Shown: in pieces, positions 33,535 through 42,665 of the stretch
Numbering within the stretch: the stretch's first letter is position 1
Layout: each line of letters opens with the position of its first letter
Source of the DNA: Nioella sp964229645
Lineage (GTDB): Bacteria; Pseudomonadota; Alphaproteobacteria; Rhodobacterales; Rhodobacteraceae
Length of the DNA: 64,000 bases
Assembly: GCF_964229645.1 (NCBI RefSeq)
Contig: NZ_CAXREX010000324.1
Coordinates: 1 to 64,000 of the forward strand
Reading direction: 5' to 3'
Made by a program: the position numbers and the translations under genes
The notes under the pieces: model-generated
What the model saw: the letters and a program-made list of their open reading frames with translations, nothing else
Told to the model about the DNA's origin: nothing
Database searches by the model: none

Positions 33535-35790
33535 CTAGCGGCGCTTGCGCAGCACCTTCTTTTTCACCTTGGCGGCCTTGGCGCGCGCCGTGCCTGCCTT
33601 GCGCCGTGGCCCGGCGCCGCGCCCGTGGCGCGCCCCGCGCGGCACCGATTTCCCGTCGATCTCGACCAGTTCCAGCGTCATGCCCCCGGTCACCGGAACC
33701 GCCTCGGCCAGTTTCACAGTCACCCGCTGCCCGATGCCGATGGTCAGCCCGGTATCGGCGCCGATCAGGGTTTGAGTGTCGGCGTCATAGTGGAAATACT
33801 CGCGACCCAGGGCCCGCATGGGCAACAACCCGTCCGCCCCGGTATCGTCGAGCTTCACGAAGGCCCCAAAACGGGCAATCCCGCTAATCCGGCCCGTGAA
33901 GCTTTCGCCCACACGCTCCGACAGGTAGGCGGCCAGGTAGCGATCGGTCGTATCACGTTCGGCCATCATCGAGCGGCGCTCGGTTTCCGAAATATGCTTG
34001 GCGATGTCGTCGAGCCGTTCGAGCTCCTCGGCCGACAGCCCGTCGCGCCCCCAGCCATGGGCGGTGATCAGCGCCCGGTGCACGATGAGGTCGGAATACC
34101 GTCGGATGGGCGAGGTGAAATGGGCATAGGCCTTCAGGGCCAGCCCGAAATGGCTGAAGTTTTCCGGGCTGTAATAGGCCTGCGTCATCGACCGCAGGGT
34201 CGACATGTTGATCAGCTCGTCGAACTCCGTGCCCTCGGCGGCGGCCAGCAGGCTGTTGAGATGCCGGGTCTGCAAAACCTGCCCCTTGGCCAGGTTGAAG
34301 CCGCTGGCCTGCGCCGTTTCCCGCAGGGCGGCGATCTTATCGGGGTTCGGCTCCTCGTGCACGCGGAAGAGCTGCGGCGTGCGCAGGCGGATCAGTTCCT
34401 CGGCTGCGGCCACGTTGGCCAGCACCATGAATTCCTCGATCAGCTTGTGGGCATCCAGCCGGTCCTTGAAGGCGACCGAGGTCACCTTCCCCTCGTCCGA
34501 GAGGATGATCTGGCGTTCCGGCAGGTCCAGGTCGAGCGGCTGGCGCACGGCGCGCGCGCGTTTCAGGGCGCCATAGGCGGCAAAGAGCGGCTTCAGCACC
34601 GGGTCAACCAGCGGGGCCACCTTTTCATTTGGCTGGCCGTCGATGCCGTCCTGCACTTCCTGGTAGTTCAGCGACGCGACCGAGCGCATCAGCCCGCGCA
34701 CGAAACGATGGCCGATCTTCTGCCCCTCGGCATTGATCACCATGCGCACCGCCATGCAGGCGCGCGGAACGCCCTCGTGCAGCGAACAGAGGTCGCCCGA
34801 CAGACGGTCGGGCAGCATTGGCACCACGCGGTCGGGGAAATAGGTGGAGTTCCCGCGCTTGCGCGCCTCGCGGTCCAGCGCCGATCCGGGTCGCACGTAA
34901 TGGGCCACATCCGCGATGGCCACCCAGATCACGAAACCGCCGGGGTTCTTGGGGTCATCATCGGCATGGGCCAGACAGGCGTCGTCGCGGTCGCGCGCAT
35001 CGACGGGGTCGATGGTGACAAGCGGCATGTCGCGCAGGTCTTCGCGCCCCGACAGGCCGGCAGGCTTCGCCGCGTCGGCCTCTTCGATGGCCCCATCGGG
35101 GAAATCGTCGGGAATACCATGCTGGTGAATCGCGATAAGGGACACTGCCTTGGGCTGGCCGGGGTCGCCAAGCCGCTGCACCACGCGCGCGCGTTGCAGC
35201 CCCATCCGGCTCCTGGGCCCGGCCTGTTCTGCCTCGACGAGTTCACCGTCCCTGGCATCTTCGGTGGCCCCGGCGGGCACCATCCATTCCTTGTCCGATC
35301 CCTTGTCGATGGGCACGATCCGCCCACCCTCGGCCCCCTTGCGGAAGATCCCCAGGATCTTGTGCGGGTTGGTCCCGATCCGACGGATCAGGCGGGCGAC
35401 ATACTGGTAATCTTCGCCATCGACCTCCTGCATGCGGGCAAGGATACGGTCGCCCTCGCCAAGCGCCGGGTCGGTGGACTTGGCGCTGAACAGGATGCGC
35501 GGCTCGGGCCCTTCGCCCAGCCATTCCAGCGGGCGGCAGAACACATCTCCCAGATCGTCCGGGGGCAGAACCTGCAGGACGGCAACCGGCGGGAGGCGGT
35601 CCGGGTCGCGATAGGTCTTCTTGCGCTTCTCCAGATGGCCCTCGGCCTCCAGCTCCTTCAGCACGCGCTTGAGGTCGATCCGCGCCGCGCCCTTGATCCC
35701 GAAGGCCTTGGCGATGTCGCGTTTCGAGGCATGGCCGGGATTGTCGGAAATCCAGGCAAGGATCTGGTCTTTGGTGGGGATCTGGCTCAT
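33535..35790 (-). CDS. rnr: Ribonuclease R
   Basis: 751 residues. A winged-helix N-terminus (ILAWISDNPGHASKRDIAKAFGI) precedes cold-shock-like domains. The RNB catalytic domain carries the metal-binding aspartates in TIDPVDARDRDDACLAH near residue 270. An S1 domain follows (GESFTGRISGIARFGAFVKL), and the tail is very Lys/Arg-rich. It degrades structured RNA 3' to 5'. The gene stands alone between the transglycosylase and a methyltransferase gene. The start at 35790 gives the expected full N-terminus. Confidence 0.94.
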   Translation of the reverse strand: MSQIPTKDQILAWISDNPGHASKRDIAKAFGIKGAARIDLKRVLKELEAEGHLEKRKKTYRDPDRLPPVAVLQVLPPDDLGDVFCRPLEWLGEGPEPRILFSAKSTDPALGEGDRILARMQEVDGEDYQYVARLIRRIGTNPHKILGIFRKGAEGGRIVPIDKGSDKEWMVPAGATEDARDGELVEAEQAGPRSRMGLQRARVVQRLGDPGQPKAVSLIAIHQHGIPDDFPDGAIEEADAAKPAGLSGREDLRDMPLVTIDPVDARDRDDACLAHADDDPKNPGGFVIWVAIADVAHYVRPGSALDREARKRGNSTYFPDRVVPMLPDRLSGDLCSLHEGVPRACMAVRMVINAEGQKIGHRFVRGLMRSVASLNYQEVQDGIDGQPNEKVAPLVDPVLKPLFAAYGALKRARAVRQPLDLDLPERQIILSDEGKVTSVAFKDRLDAHKLIEEFMVLANVAAAEELIRLRTPQLFRVHEEPNPDKIAALRETAQASGFNLAKGQVLQTRHLNSLLAAAEGTEFDELINMSTLRSMTQAYYSPENFSHFGLALKAYAHFTSPIRRYSDLIVHRALITAHGWGRDGLSAEELERLDDIAKHISETERRSMMAERDTTDRYLAAYLSERVGESFTGRISGIARFGAFVKLDDTGADGLLPMRALGREYFHYDADTQTLIGADTGLTIGIGQRVTVKLAEAVPVTGGMTLELVEIDGKSVPRGARHGRGAGPRRKAGTARAKAAKVKKKVLRKRR

Positions 35791-35842
35791 GCCCTCGGCC
35801 TAGCACGGGCCGAGGGGCGCGTCATGCGGAAAACAAAGGGGC

Positions 35843-36583
35843 TCAGGCCGCCGACAAGTGCTTGGCAATCCGTTCCTGAAGGTCGCGCCGCGCCCGTTCG
35901 ACGAAGGCCTCGGAGTCGTGCGCGATGGGGCCGAGCGCCTTCTTCGCTGGCTTGCGCAGCTTGCCGAAGGCCAGCCCATAGAGAATGCCCGGCAGGAAGA
36001 AGCTGGCGAACTTTGTGCCCTCGTCGCGCAGCAGGGTTTCGATGTTCAGCAACGCATCGAACACGAGGTTGGAATCGTGGAACAGGATCACGCAATCCTT
36101 GGCCATGTATTTGCGCAGGTTCAGGAAATCGCGGAAGGCGGCGGTGTTGGTATGCTCGCCGTCGATCATGCCCAGAACATGATCCTTCGGCACGTCGAAA
36201 TCCTTCAGGTCGCTCGCGTCGCAGTCATAGGTGCGCATCTTGGTCAGGCAGTCGATGGGCAAAACAGCGGCCAGCCCGTCGATCATCCGTTCGGTGGAGT
36301 TGCCGTCATAGACCGCATCCCGCCCGCGTTCGTCGCGCAGCACCTCGGGGCGCAGATCGACCGAGGAAATCCGGGTGCAGGCCGGGTCCGCCAGATGGGG
36401 CACGAGGCTGCCGCCCAGGTGCGATCCGATCTCGATATAGCTGTAGTCCCCAACGGCCCCGCGCAGGAAATTCTGCACCGCCAGAAGCGTTGCCTTATCC
36501 TTGACCGTTGTCTGACTCTTGATCTGAAAGACCGAGATATCGCCCGCCTCGATCTTCGCCAGCATCTCGCCCGTATTGCCCAT
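35843..36583 (-). CDS. Class I SAM-dependent methyltransferase (Methyltransf_24-like)
   Basis: 246 residues starting at 36583 with GGGCAGG upstream. YSYIEIGSHLGGSLVPHL near residue 48 is the SAM motif I. RISSVDLRPE follows, and HVLGMIDGEHTNTAAFRDFLNL and CVILFHDSNLVFDAL are the acidic and post-motif blocks of CmcI/TylF-like methyltransferases. The C-terminus is basic (FGKLRKPAKKALG). The substrate is unknown; similar proteins often sit near polysaccharide genes, but here the neighbours are rnr and a DUF2064 protein. Confidence 0.75.
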   Translation of the reverse strand: MGNTGEMLAKIEAGDISVFQIKSQTTVKDKATLLAVQNFLRGAVGDYSYIEIGSHLGGSLVPHLADPACTRISSVDLRPEVLRDERGRDAVYDGNSTERMIDGLAAVLPIDCLTKMRTYDCDASDLKDFDVPKDHVLGMIDGEHTNTAAFRDFLNLRKYMAKDCVILFHDSNLVFDALLNIETLLRDEGTKFASFFLPGILYGLAFGKLRKPAKKALGPIAHDSEAFVERARRDLQERIAKHLSAA

Positions 36584-36639
36584 ACCTGCCCTCACGAATG
36601 AAAACGGGGTCTTTGCCCCGGCACTGCTCGGGCGGAATC

Positions 36640-37239
36640 CTAGCGGCTTTGATCCGCTCCGGCAACTTTCGCGCGCAGCAGGTCCTCTTCGGTGTCGATG
36701 TCGTCCAGCGTGTCGATCAAGCCGATGCGCCTGCCTCCGAGGGTTGCGACGCTGTCCGCCAGCGCATTTGCCGTGGACCAGCGCACGTTTTTCAGGAACC
36801 CCGGCGGCGCGCGCCGCGCGCTCATCCCGATCAGCCAGTATCCCCCGTCCGGAGCAGGGCCGAATACCGCGTCCTTCGTCGCGAGCGCCGCGAAGCCCCG
36901 GGCCAGGTGGGTGGGGGTGATCCCGGGAATGTCCCCGCCGATGACCAGGACCGGACCGGGCAAGGCCAGAAGACGCGCCATGCGCGCCCCCAGGTCGCCT
37001 CGACCCTGCGGCAGCCTTGGCAGACCCGCAGGCCAGGCGCGGCTGGCCAGCCCCTCCGGGTCGGGCGACACGGCCAGCACCAGTTGCCAGCGCGGATCGC
37101 GCACGCGCCGCAGCAGACGCGCGGTCTGGTGCCGGAACCACCAGGCTGCTGGCACCGACCCGATCCCGCGCGCCAGCCGGGTCTTGACCCGCCCCGGGCG
37201 CGGTTCCTTCACCATCACGACGACGGTTCGCCGGATCAT
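36640..37239 (-). CDS. DUF2064 / TIGR04282-type glycosyltransferase-like protein
   Basis: 199 residues. The N-terminus RTVVVMVKEPRPGRVKTRLARGIG and the block VLVIGGDIPGITPTHLARGFAAL are the family hallmarks. DAVFGPAPDGGYWLIG follows, and DIDTEEDL closes the sequence. The fold resembles GT-A nucleotidyl or glycosyl transferases. The family is named for a role in arsenosugar synthesis in some bacteria, but nothing here supports that. The start overlaps the dapE stop by four bases (ATGA), so the two are translationally coupled. Confidence 0.82.
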   Translation of the reverse strand: MIRRTVVVMVKEPRPGRVKTRLARGIGSVPAAWWFRHQTARLLRRVRDPRWQLVLAVSPDPEGLASRAWPAGLPRLPQGRGDLGARMARLLALPGPVLVIGGDIPGITPTHLARGFAALATKDAVFGPAPDGGYWLIGMSARRAPPGFLKNVRWSTANALADSVATLGGRRIGLIDTLDDIDTEEDLLRAKVAGADQSR

Positions 37240-38378
37240 TGGGCGAAGTAATCGCGCAGGATGCGGCCGTAGATGCGCTTCAATGCGTGGATGTCCTCGA
37301 TCCAGACCCGCTCATCGACCTGGTGCATGCGGTGGCCGACCAGGCCGAACTCCACCACCGGGCAGTGCGATTTCACGAAGCGCGCGTCGGACGTGCCGCC
37401 GGTTGTCGACAATTCGGGCACCAGCCCGGTTTCCGCCGTCACCGCCCGGCTCACCAATCCAGACAACTCCCCCGGCGGAGTCAGGAAGGCCTCGCCCGAG
37501 ATTTTGACCTTCATCTCGATACGCGTGCCGGTCTCGCCCGCCACCTTGTCGGCCTCGGCCTGCAACCACTCTGTCAGGCTGGCGCCGGTGTGAAGATCGT
37601 TGAAGCGCAGGTTCGCCGTCATGCGGGTTTCTGCCGGAATGACATTGGTGGCCGGGTTGCCCGTGTCGATCGTGGTGACCGAACAGGTGGAAGGGTCGAA
37701 ATGATCGGTGCCCTCGTCCAGCACATGGCTCGACAGGCGATGGGCCAGCAGGGCGACGGCAGGCATCGGGTTGAGCGCCTTGTGCAGATAGGCCGAATGC
37801 CCCTGCTTCCCCTTCACCGTGAACCAGGCCGACATGGACCCTCGCCGGCCGATCTTGATCATGTCGCCGATTTGCTCCGGGCAGGTGGGTTCGCCCACGA
37901 TGCAGACGCTCATCCGCTCGCCCGCGCTGTCCATCCAGTCCAGAAGCGCTGTGGTGCCATCGACCGCGTCGCCCTCTTCATCGCCGGTGATGGTCAGGAT
38001 GATCGCGCCGTCGGGCGGGGCGTCTCTCACCAGATCAATCGCCGCCGCCGCAAAGGCCGCGACGCCCGATTTCATGTCGGTCGCGCCGCGCCCGTAAAGC
38101 CAGCCCTCCGCTTCCTCGGCCCCGAACGGGGGATGGGTCCAGGCGGCTTCGTCGCCGATGGGCACCACGTCCGTATGCCCGTTGAAGCCGAAGGTCCGGG
38201 GGTGGCCCTGCGCGCCCCAGCGCGCGAAAAGGTTCGACACCCCGCCACGATCGACGCGCGTGCAGGCGAAGCCCGCCTCGCTCAGCACCTTGTCCAACAG
38301 CACCAGCGCACCGCCTTCCTCGGGCGTGACCGAGGCACAGCGCACCAGTTCGGCGGTCAGGATCTGCGGGTCGGTCAT
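37236..38378 (-). CDS. dapE: Succinyl-diaminopimelate desuccinylase
   Basis: 380-residue M20 metallohydrolase that removes succinate from N-succinyl-LL-diaminopimelate in lysine and peptidoglycan synthesis. Zinc ligands are visible in GFNGHTDVVP (His and catalytic Asp), RGATDMKSG (Asp), TGDEEGDA (catalytic Glu and ligand Glu) and the late VGHRMHQVDE (His). The TNVIPAE segment of the dimerisation domain is also present. AGGAG precedes the ATG at 38378. dapD lies 5.5 kb away as a separate unit. Confidence 0.95.
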   Translation of the reverse strand: MTDPQILTAELVRCASVTPEEGGALVLLDKVLSEAGFACTRVDRGGVSNLFARWGAQGHPRTFGFNGHTDVVPIGDEAAWTHPPFGAEEAEGWLYGRGATDMKSGVAAFAAAAIDLVRDAPPDGAIILTITGDEEGDAVDGTTALLDWMDSAGERMSVCIVGEPTCPEQIGDMIKIGRRGSMSAWFTVKGKQGHSAYLHKALNPMPAVALLAHRLSSHVLDEGTDHFDPSTCSVTTIDTGNPATNVIPAETRMTANLRFNDLHTGASLTEWLQAEADKVAGETGTRIEMKVKISGEAFLTPPGELSGLVSRAVTAETGLVPELSTTGGTSDARFVKSHCPVVEFGLVGHRMHQVDERVWIEDIHALKRIYGRILRDYFAQ

Positions 38379-38602
38379 CTTCGGTCTCCTCGCTGGCAGG
38401 ACAGTTCCGCGATAGCCCTGTGGCAGATCGGACTCAAGTCCCGGCTCTGCTGCGCCACCCCTTAACATGTGGCAAAAACACGACTATCTTTCGACACAAA
38501 CAAGAAAAGACGGCAGATCGAGAACAGGCAGATGACTGCGCGGGCAGGGTTCCCACGCGCGCCAAGGTTTCGGCTCTGCCAGTTGAGCAGGACGTAAACA
38601 GT

Positions 38603-40183
38603 ATGCCCGTCACGGCGAGTGAATTGACGATCGACAACCGCGCCAGTGCGACCGAAATGGCGGAAACCATTTTCGGTGACGGGGTGCAGGTCATCAGTGC
38701 CTCTTATTCCGGTGACCGGAATTCCTCGGGCATATGGACAGACGGCGATGCCATCTCGCCCGATGCAACCCCCTCCGACACCGGCGTCATCCTGTCCACG
38801 GGCCGGGTGACAGATTTCACCAACTCCTCGGGCGATCCCAACGTTCGCAGCAACACCTCGACCAATACGCGCGGGGTGAACAACGATTCCGATTTCAACA
38901 CGCTGGCAGGGCGCGCCACCTATGACGCGGCCATCCTGGAAGCCAGTTTCATCCCCGATGGCGATACGCTGACGATGCAGTTCATCTTCGCGTCCGAAGA
39001 GTATCCTGAATATGTCGGGTCGGTCTTCAACGACGCAGTGGGCATCTGGATCAACGGGGTCGAGGTCGCCTCTCCGGTCTTCGAATTCGCCCGCATCAAC
39101 AACGTCAATAACTCGTCGAACGAAACGCTCTACGTCGACAATACCGGCGATGTCGCGAATACCGAGATGGACGGTTACACCGTCACGCTTTCGGTCAAGA
39201 TGGATGTCAATCCAAACACGGTGAACACGATCAAGCTGGGCATCGCCGACGTGGCCGACAGCAGCTATGACTCCGCTCTGCTGATCGCCGCAAACTCCGT
39301 CCAGGGGCAGATTTTCGCAGAGGACGACACCGGCACATTGGCGGGCTATGGCGATATCTCGGTGGATGTGCTGGCCAATGACCAGGCCCCCAATTCCATG
39401 GTCGTGACCCATATCAACGGCCAGGCCGTGACCACCGGCAGCACGATCACGCTCAGCAACGGGTTCGACATCACGCTTCAGGCGGATGGGACGCTACTGG
39501 TCGAGCCGCCCGCAGGCTACAGCCTGCCCGCGACGCCCGAAGACTTCACCTTCTCCTACACTGCGGCGGCCGGGGGCGGGGCCGGCATTTCCGACACGGC
39601 CTTCGTCACCATCACCACGATCCCCTGCTTTGCCAGGGGCACCCGCATCCGCACCGATCGGGGTGAGATCCCGGTTGAGGACCTGCGCGTTGGTGACATG
39701 GTCGAGACCCGCGACAACGGCCTGCAACCCATTCGCTGGATTGGCCACCGGCACGTGGAAGCAATCGGCAGGTTCGCCCCGATCGTGATCGAACGCGGGA
39801 CCATGGGCTTTCATGAAACGCTGGTTCTGTCGCCTCAGCATCGGGTTCTGGTGCGTCACCACATGGCCGAACTTCTGTTCGGCGAGGACGAGGTGCTGGT
39901 CGCGGCCAAGGACCTGGTCAACGACTGCTCGATCCGGGTGCGCGAAGGCGGAACGGTCGACTACTACCACCTGCTTTTCGACCAGCATCAGATCATCTGG
40001 TCCGAGGGGCTTCTGACGGAAAGCTTCCACCCAGGCCCGCAGACCCTTGCCGGATTCGACGATGCGGTGCGGGACGAGCTGTTTGCGCTCTTCCCCGAAC
40101 TCGATCCGGGCACCGGCGCAGGCTATGGCGCCTCGGCCCGTCCCAGCCTGCGCAGCTACGAGGCGGCGGCCCTGCTGGCCTAG
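38603..40183 (+). CDS. Choice-of-anchor L domain plus Hint domain exoprotein
   Basis: 526 residues. Residues ~5-240 match the choice-of-anchor L type (NRASATEMAETIFGDGVQV, FIFASEEYPEYVGSVFNDAVGIWINGVEV). A short bridging domain follows, then a Hint (hedgehog/intein) domain starting at residue ~345 with CFARGTRIRTDRGEIPVEDL. Its Cys is the splice nucleophile, and SPQHRVLVRH is the block-B His. No signal peptide is seen, as is usual for type I secreted proteins of this group. Autoprocessing and secretion are inferred from family knowledge. AGGA precedes the ATG at 38603; the upstream 220 bases hold no gene that I can support. Confidence 0.82.
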   Translation: MPVTASELTIDNRASATEMAETIFGDGVQVISASYSGDRNSSGIWTDGDAISPDATPSDTGVILSTGRVTDFTNSSGDPNVRSNTSTNTRGVNNDSDFNTLAGRATYDAAILEASFIPDGDTLTMQFIFASEEYPEYVGSVFNDAVGIWINGVEVASPVFEFARINNVNNSSNETLYVDNTGDVANTEMDGYTVTLSVKMDVNPNTVNTIKLGIADVADSSYDSALLIAANSVQGQIFAEDDTGTLAGYGDISVDVLANDQAPNSMVVTHINGQAVTTGSTITLSNGFDITLQADGTLLVEPPAGYSLPATPEDFTFSYTAAAGGGAGISDTAFVTITTIPCFARGTRIRTDRGEIPVEDLRVGDMVETRDNGLQPIRWIGHRHVEAIGRFAPIVIERGTMGFHETLVLSPQHRVLVRHHMAELLFGEDEVLVAAKDLVNDCSIRVREGGTVDYYHLLFDQHQIIWSEGLLTESFHPGPQTLAGFDDAVRDELFALFPELDPGTGAGYGASARPSLRSYEAAALLA

Positions 40184-40271
40184 GTCACATTCTTTCCCCA
40201 TTTCCGCAAAACTTCGGCCCCAGCTCCACGGATAAGCTCCAATCAATCATAACGTGGGGCATTGTTTCGAT

Positions 40272-41291
40272 ATGGGTTGGCTGGCGATCTGGGATGGGCG
40301 GAAGCTCACACATGTGGCGCGCGACGCGCGCAGGGCAGAGCTGTGCGAGGGCACGATCCGTTTCGAGATGCACCTTCGCGGGGACATCCAGACGCCTGTC
40401 ATCCTGTGGCAGGGCCGCACCGGCACCGCGCGCGACCTGCGCGTCCTGGCCAGGCCCGACGGAACCGTCAGCTTCGAACATGGCACGTCGATTGTCGAAA
40501 CGCAGCCCGGTTTCTTGTTGTCTGGCGAACCGCTGCATCTGCACTATAGCTGGTCCCGGCTCGGGCACGGTGGGCAACTGGTTCTCAAGAACCTTCAGAC
40601 CGGCGCGGAAAGCACCACGTTTCTAAGCGCCCACGCCCCCCGCGAACTGGCCGAGATCGTGCCGGAAACGCCCGGCCCGATGCTGTCGGTCAGCTATGCG
40701 GGCGTTGCGAACCATGCCCTGCCCGACATCCCCCTGCCCGGTCTCGACGGGGCTGTAAAGGTGGCAACCCCAGATGGTCCCGTGCCCGTGGCACGCCTGG
40801 GCGTCGGGGCAAAAGTTCTGACACGCAGCGGGCGCGAACAGACCGTGCGCTGGATCGGGAAAAGTGAACGCATGGCCCGCGGCAGCGACGCCCCCGTGCT
40901 ACTGCGCGCACCCTATTTCGGGCTGTTCGAAGATATCCTGGTCTCCCGCAATCAGCCGCTGCTGCTATCTGGATGCGAGGTGGAATACCTCTTCGGACAC
41001 GAAGAGGTCTTGGCGCAGGTCGAAGATATCCGCCGTGCGGGCGCCGCACGCATCAGCCTTGCTCAGCCCGTGGTGACGCTGCACCACGTGCTGCTCGATG
41101 ACCACGATTGCCTGATGTCCGGGCGCAGCGCGCTGGCCTCGAACTTGCTGGCAGATGTCCTGGCGGCCGAAGGCAAGTCCACCGCGCGGCTCGACCAGGC
41201 CGACCGGCAAAGTGCCTGGCCGATGATCGACCGGCCCTCGGCGCAGGCGTGGCTGGAGATGCTGTCGCAAAACCGTCCGGCAGCCGCCTGA
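40272..41291 (+). CDS. Degenerate Hint-domain protein
   Basis: 339 residues in the same orientation, 88 bases after the first Hint gene. The N-terminal ~130 residues are of a beta-rich type (GDIQTPVILWQGRTGTARDL, HLHYSWSRLGHGGQLVLKN). The C-terminal half resembles the partner's Hint region: KVATPDGPVPVARLGVGAKVLTRSGREQTVRWIGKSE, then ILVSRNQPLLLSG and LDDHDCLMSGR. The catalytic Cys is replaced (GAVKVATPDG), and the block-B His is Gln/Pro, so self-cleavage is unlikely. It may be a partner or a decayed paralogue of the first protein. Confidence 0.7.
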   Translation: MGWLAIWDGRKLTHVARDARRAELCEGTIRFEMHLRGDIQTPVILWQGRTGTARDLRVLARPDGTVSFEHGTSIVETQPGFLLSGEPLHLHYSWSRLGHGGQLVLKNLQTGAESTTFLSAHAPRELAEIVPETPGPMLSVSYAGVANHALPDIPLPGLDGAVKVATPDGPVPVARLGVGAKVLTRSGREQTVRWIGKSERMARGSDAPVLLRAPYFGLFEDILVSRNQPLLLSGCEVEYLFGHEEVLAQVEDIRRAGAARISLAQPVVTLHHVLLDDHDCLMSGRSALASNLLADVLAAEGKSTARLDQADRQSAWPMIDRPSAQAWLEMLSQNRPAAA

Positions 41292-41297
41292 CCGCGC

Positions 41298-41630
41298 CTA
41301 GTCCTCGTCTCCGAAGAAAGGCGTCATCTGCGCCACAATGACAGAGTTTTCATCCGCCGCGCGCTGCATCAGCTCGACTTCCTCGTCGGAAATCTCGTGG
41401 CCCATCTCGCGGCGTTCCTCCAGCGTGCCATAGCCCTGCACGTCAAGCGGTGCCATGTCGGCCTGCTTGAGGATCGCCACGGTTTCGCGCACCGCCTCGG
41501 CTTCATCCACGCCCGAGGCATAGACCATCAGCGCCGCGCCGGTCGCCCCCTTGGGCAGGCCATCGCCCGACTTGCGGCCAAGCTCGACCACAAGCGTATA
41601 GACCTGCTGCTGTTTCTTTTCTTTCGCCAT
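41298..41630 (-). CDS. Conserved hypothetical protein
   Basis: 110 residues, acidic overall with a basic start (MAKEKKQQQ). It has no signal peptide or membrane segment and no motif that I recognise. The frame is well formed, starts cleanly and fills the space between the Hint-like gene and the Crp/Fnr regulator. The alternating pattern ATGAALMVYASGVDEAEAVRETVAIL suggests a small alpha/beta fold. Function unknown. Confidence 0.65.
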   Translation of the reverse strand: MAKEKKQQQVYTLVVELGRKSGDGLPKGATGAALMVYASGVDEAEAVRETVAILKQADMAPLDVQGYGTLEERREMGHEISDEEVELMQRAADENSVIVAQMTPFFGDED

Positions 41631-41716
41631 GCCCTGCGCCTAGACCTCTGCGCCCTGCCGGTCAAGCGGGGCCTTGGGCATTGACGCGGGCGGCGCTTCG
41701 TTTCACCACTTGGGAC

Positions 41717-42310
41717 ATGAGTGACCTGCGCCGCCGCATCGCCTTTCCAAAGGGCACGACCCTGTTCCAGCCTGGCCAGGCCTGCCCGGGTCTCGTGTTG
41801 CTCGACAAGGGCACGATCAGGGTCACGCTGACCGCCGCCAACGGGCGCGAGGTCGTTCTCTACCGGGTCAGTCCCGGCGACATGTGCCTGCAAACCTTTG
41901 CCTGCCTCGTCGAAGGCCGCAGCTATTCGGCCGAGGGCGTGGCCGAAACCGACCTGGAAGGCGAGCTTGTGCCGCCCGACCAGTTCCGCACCCGGCTGGA
42001 AGGCGATCCCGACTTTCGCACGCTCGTCTTTTCCGCCGTGGCCAACCGCTTCGGCGAATACGAGAGGCTGATCGAGGACGTGGCGCTGACCGGCTTCGAT
42101 GCCCGGCTGGCACGGGTCCTGCTGCGGCTGGCCGACCCGGCGGGCGAGGTGCACGCCGCCCATAGCGCGCTGGCAGTCGAAACCGCCTCGGGCCGGGCCT
42201 TCGTCAGCCGCCGCATGGCCGAATTCGTCCGGCGGGGCCTGGTCGAACAGCTGCGCGGCGGAGTGCGGATCACCGACCGCGCCGGATTGGAACGGATTGC
42301 CGCAGACTGA
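41717..42310 (+). CDS. Crp/Fnr-family transcriptional regulator
   Basis: 197 residues. The cyclic-nucleotide-binding-like domain is at the N-terminus (FPKGTTLFQPGQACPGLVLLDKGTIRVTL, then REVVLYRVSPGDMCLQT), and a winged helix-turn-helix lies at the C-terminus (VSRRMAEFVRRGLVEQLRGGVRITD). No Fnr-type Cys cluster is present at the N-terminus; single Cys residues near 17, 56 and 61 might be redox-sensitive. It sits directly before a small DUF2892 gene, a pairing often seen in sulfur or stress loci. Confidence 0.83.
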   Translation: MSDLRRRIAFPKGTTLFQPGQACPGLVLLDKGTIRVTLTAANGREVVLYRVSPGDMCLQTFACLVEGRSYSAEGVAETDLEGELVPPDQFRTRLEGDPDFRTLVFSAVANRFGEYERLIEDVALTGFDARLARVLLRLADPAGEVHAAHSALAVETASGRAFVSRRMAEFVRRGLVEQLRGGVRITDRAGLERIAAD

Positions 42311-42390
42311 TGGTGACTCTGTCACCGCTGCCGGGCCGGGGCCTGCGCTATGATCCCCTCATAACGCAAGCACCCGAAAGGAGCCGTCTC

Positions 42391-42591
42391 ATGCTTCGCA
42401 ACGAAGGTAACATCGACCGCGCCCTGCGCATCATCGCGGGCATCGTTCTCATCGCTCTCGTCTTCGTCGGTCCGCAGACCAACTGGGGCTGGATCGGAAT
42501 CGTGCCGCTGGCCACCGGCCTCGTGGGCTTCTGCCCGCTCTACCGGATCCTCGGCATCAATACCTGCCCGGTGTCCCAACGTCAGGGGTGA
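42391..42591 (+). CDS. DUF2892 (YgaP-like) small membrane protein
   Basis: 66 residues: MLRNEGNIDRALRIIAGIVLI, a second hydrophobic helix WIGIVPLATGLVGFCPLYRILG, and a C-terminal NTCPVS. This matches the DUF2892 inner-membrane protein family, with a Cys in each end of the second half. A perfect GAAAGGAG lies seven bases before the ATG. It is probably co-transcribed with, or controlled by, the preceding regulator. Confidence 0.85.
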   Translation: MLRNEGNIDRALRIIAGIVLIALVFVGPQTNWGWIGIVPLATGLVGFCPLYRILGINTCPVSQRQG

Positions 42592-42606
42592 TCTGAGTAC
42601 CCCGGT

Positions 42607-42632
42607 CCCCACCCCTGGGCAGGGGGTGGGGG
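42607..42632. terminator. GC hairpin after the DUF2892 gene
   Basis: CCCCACCC and GGGTGGGG pair around a short loop 15 bases after the stop. No T-run follows, so termination strength is uncertain. Confidence 0.45.
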
Positions 42633-42665
42633 TCGACATGGGCCGGCGTGACAGGGACGGTACGA

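Noticed and set aside
33625..36504. 959-codon open frame on the plus strand
   Set aside because: It lies opposite rnr and the methyltransferase gene, is rich in His, Gln and Arg as expected of antisense frames in GC-rich DNA, and matches no family.
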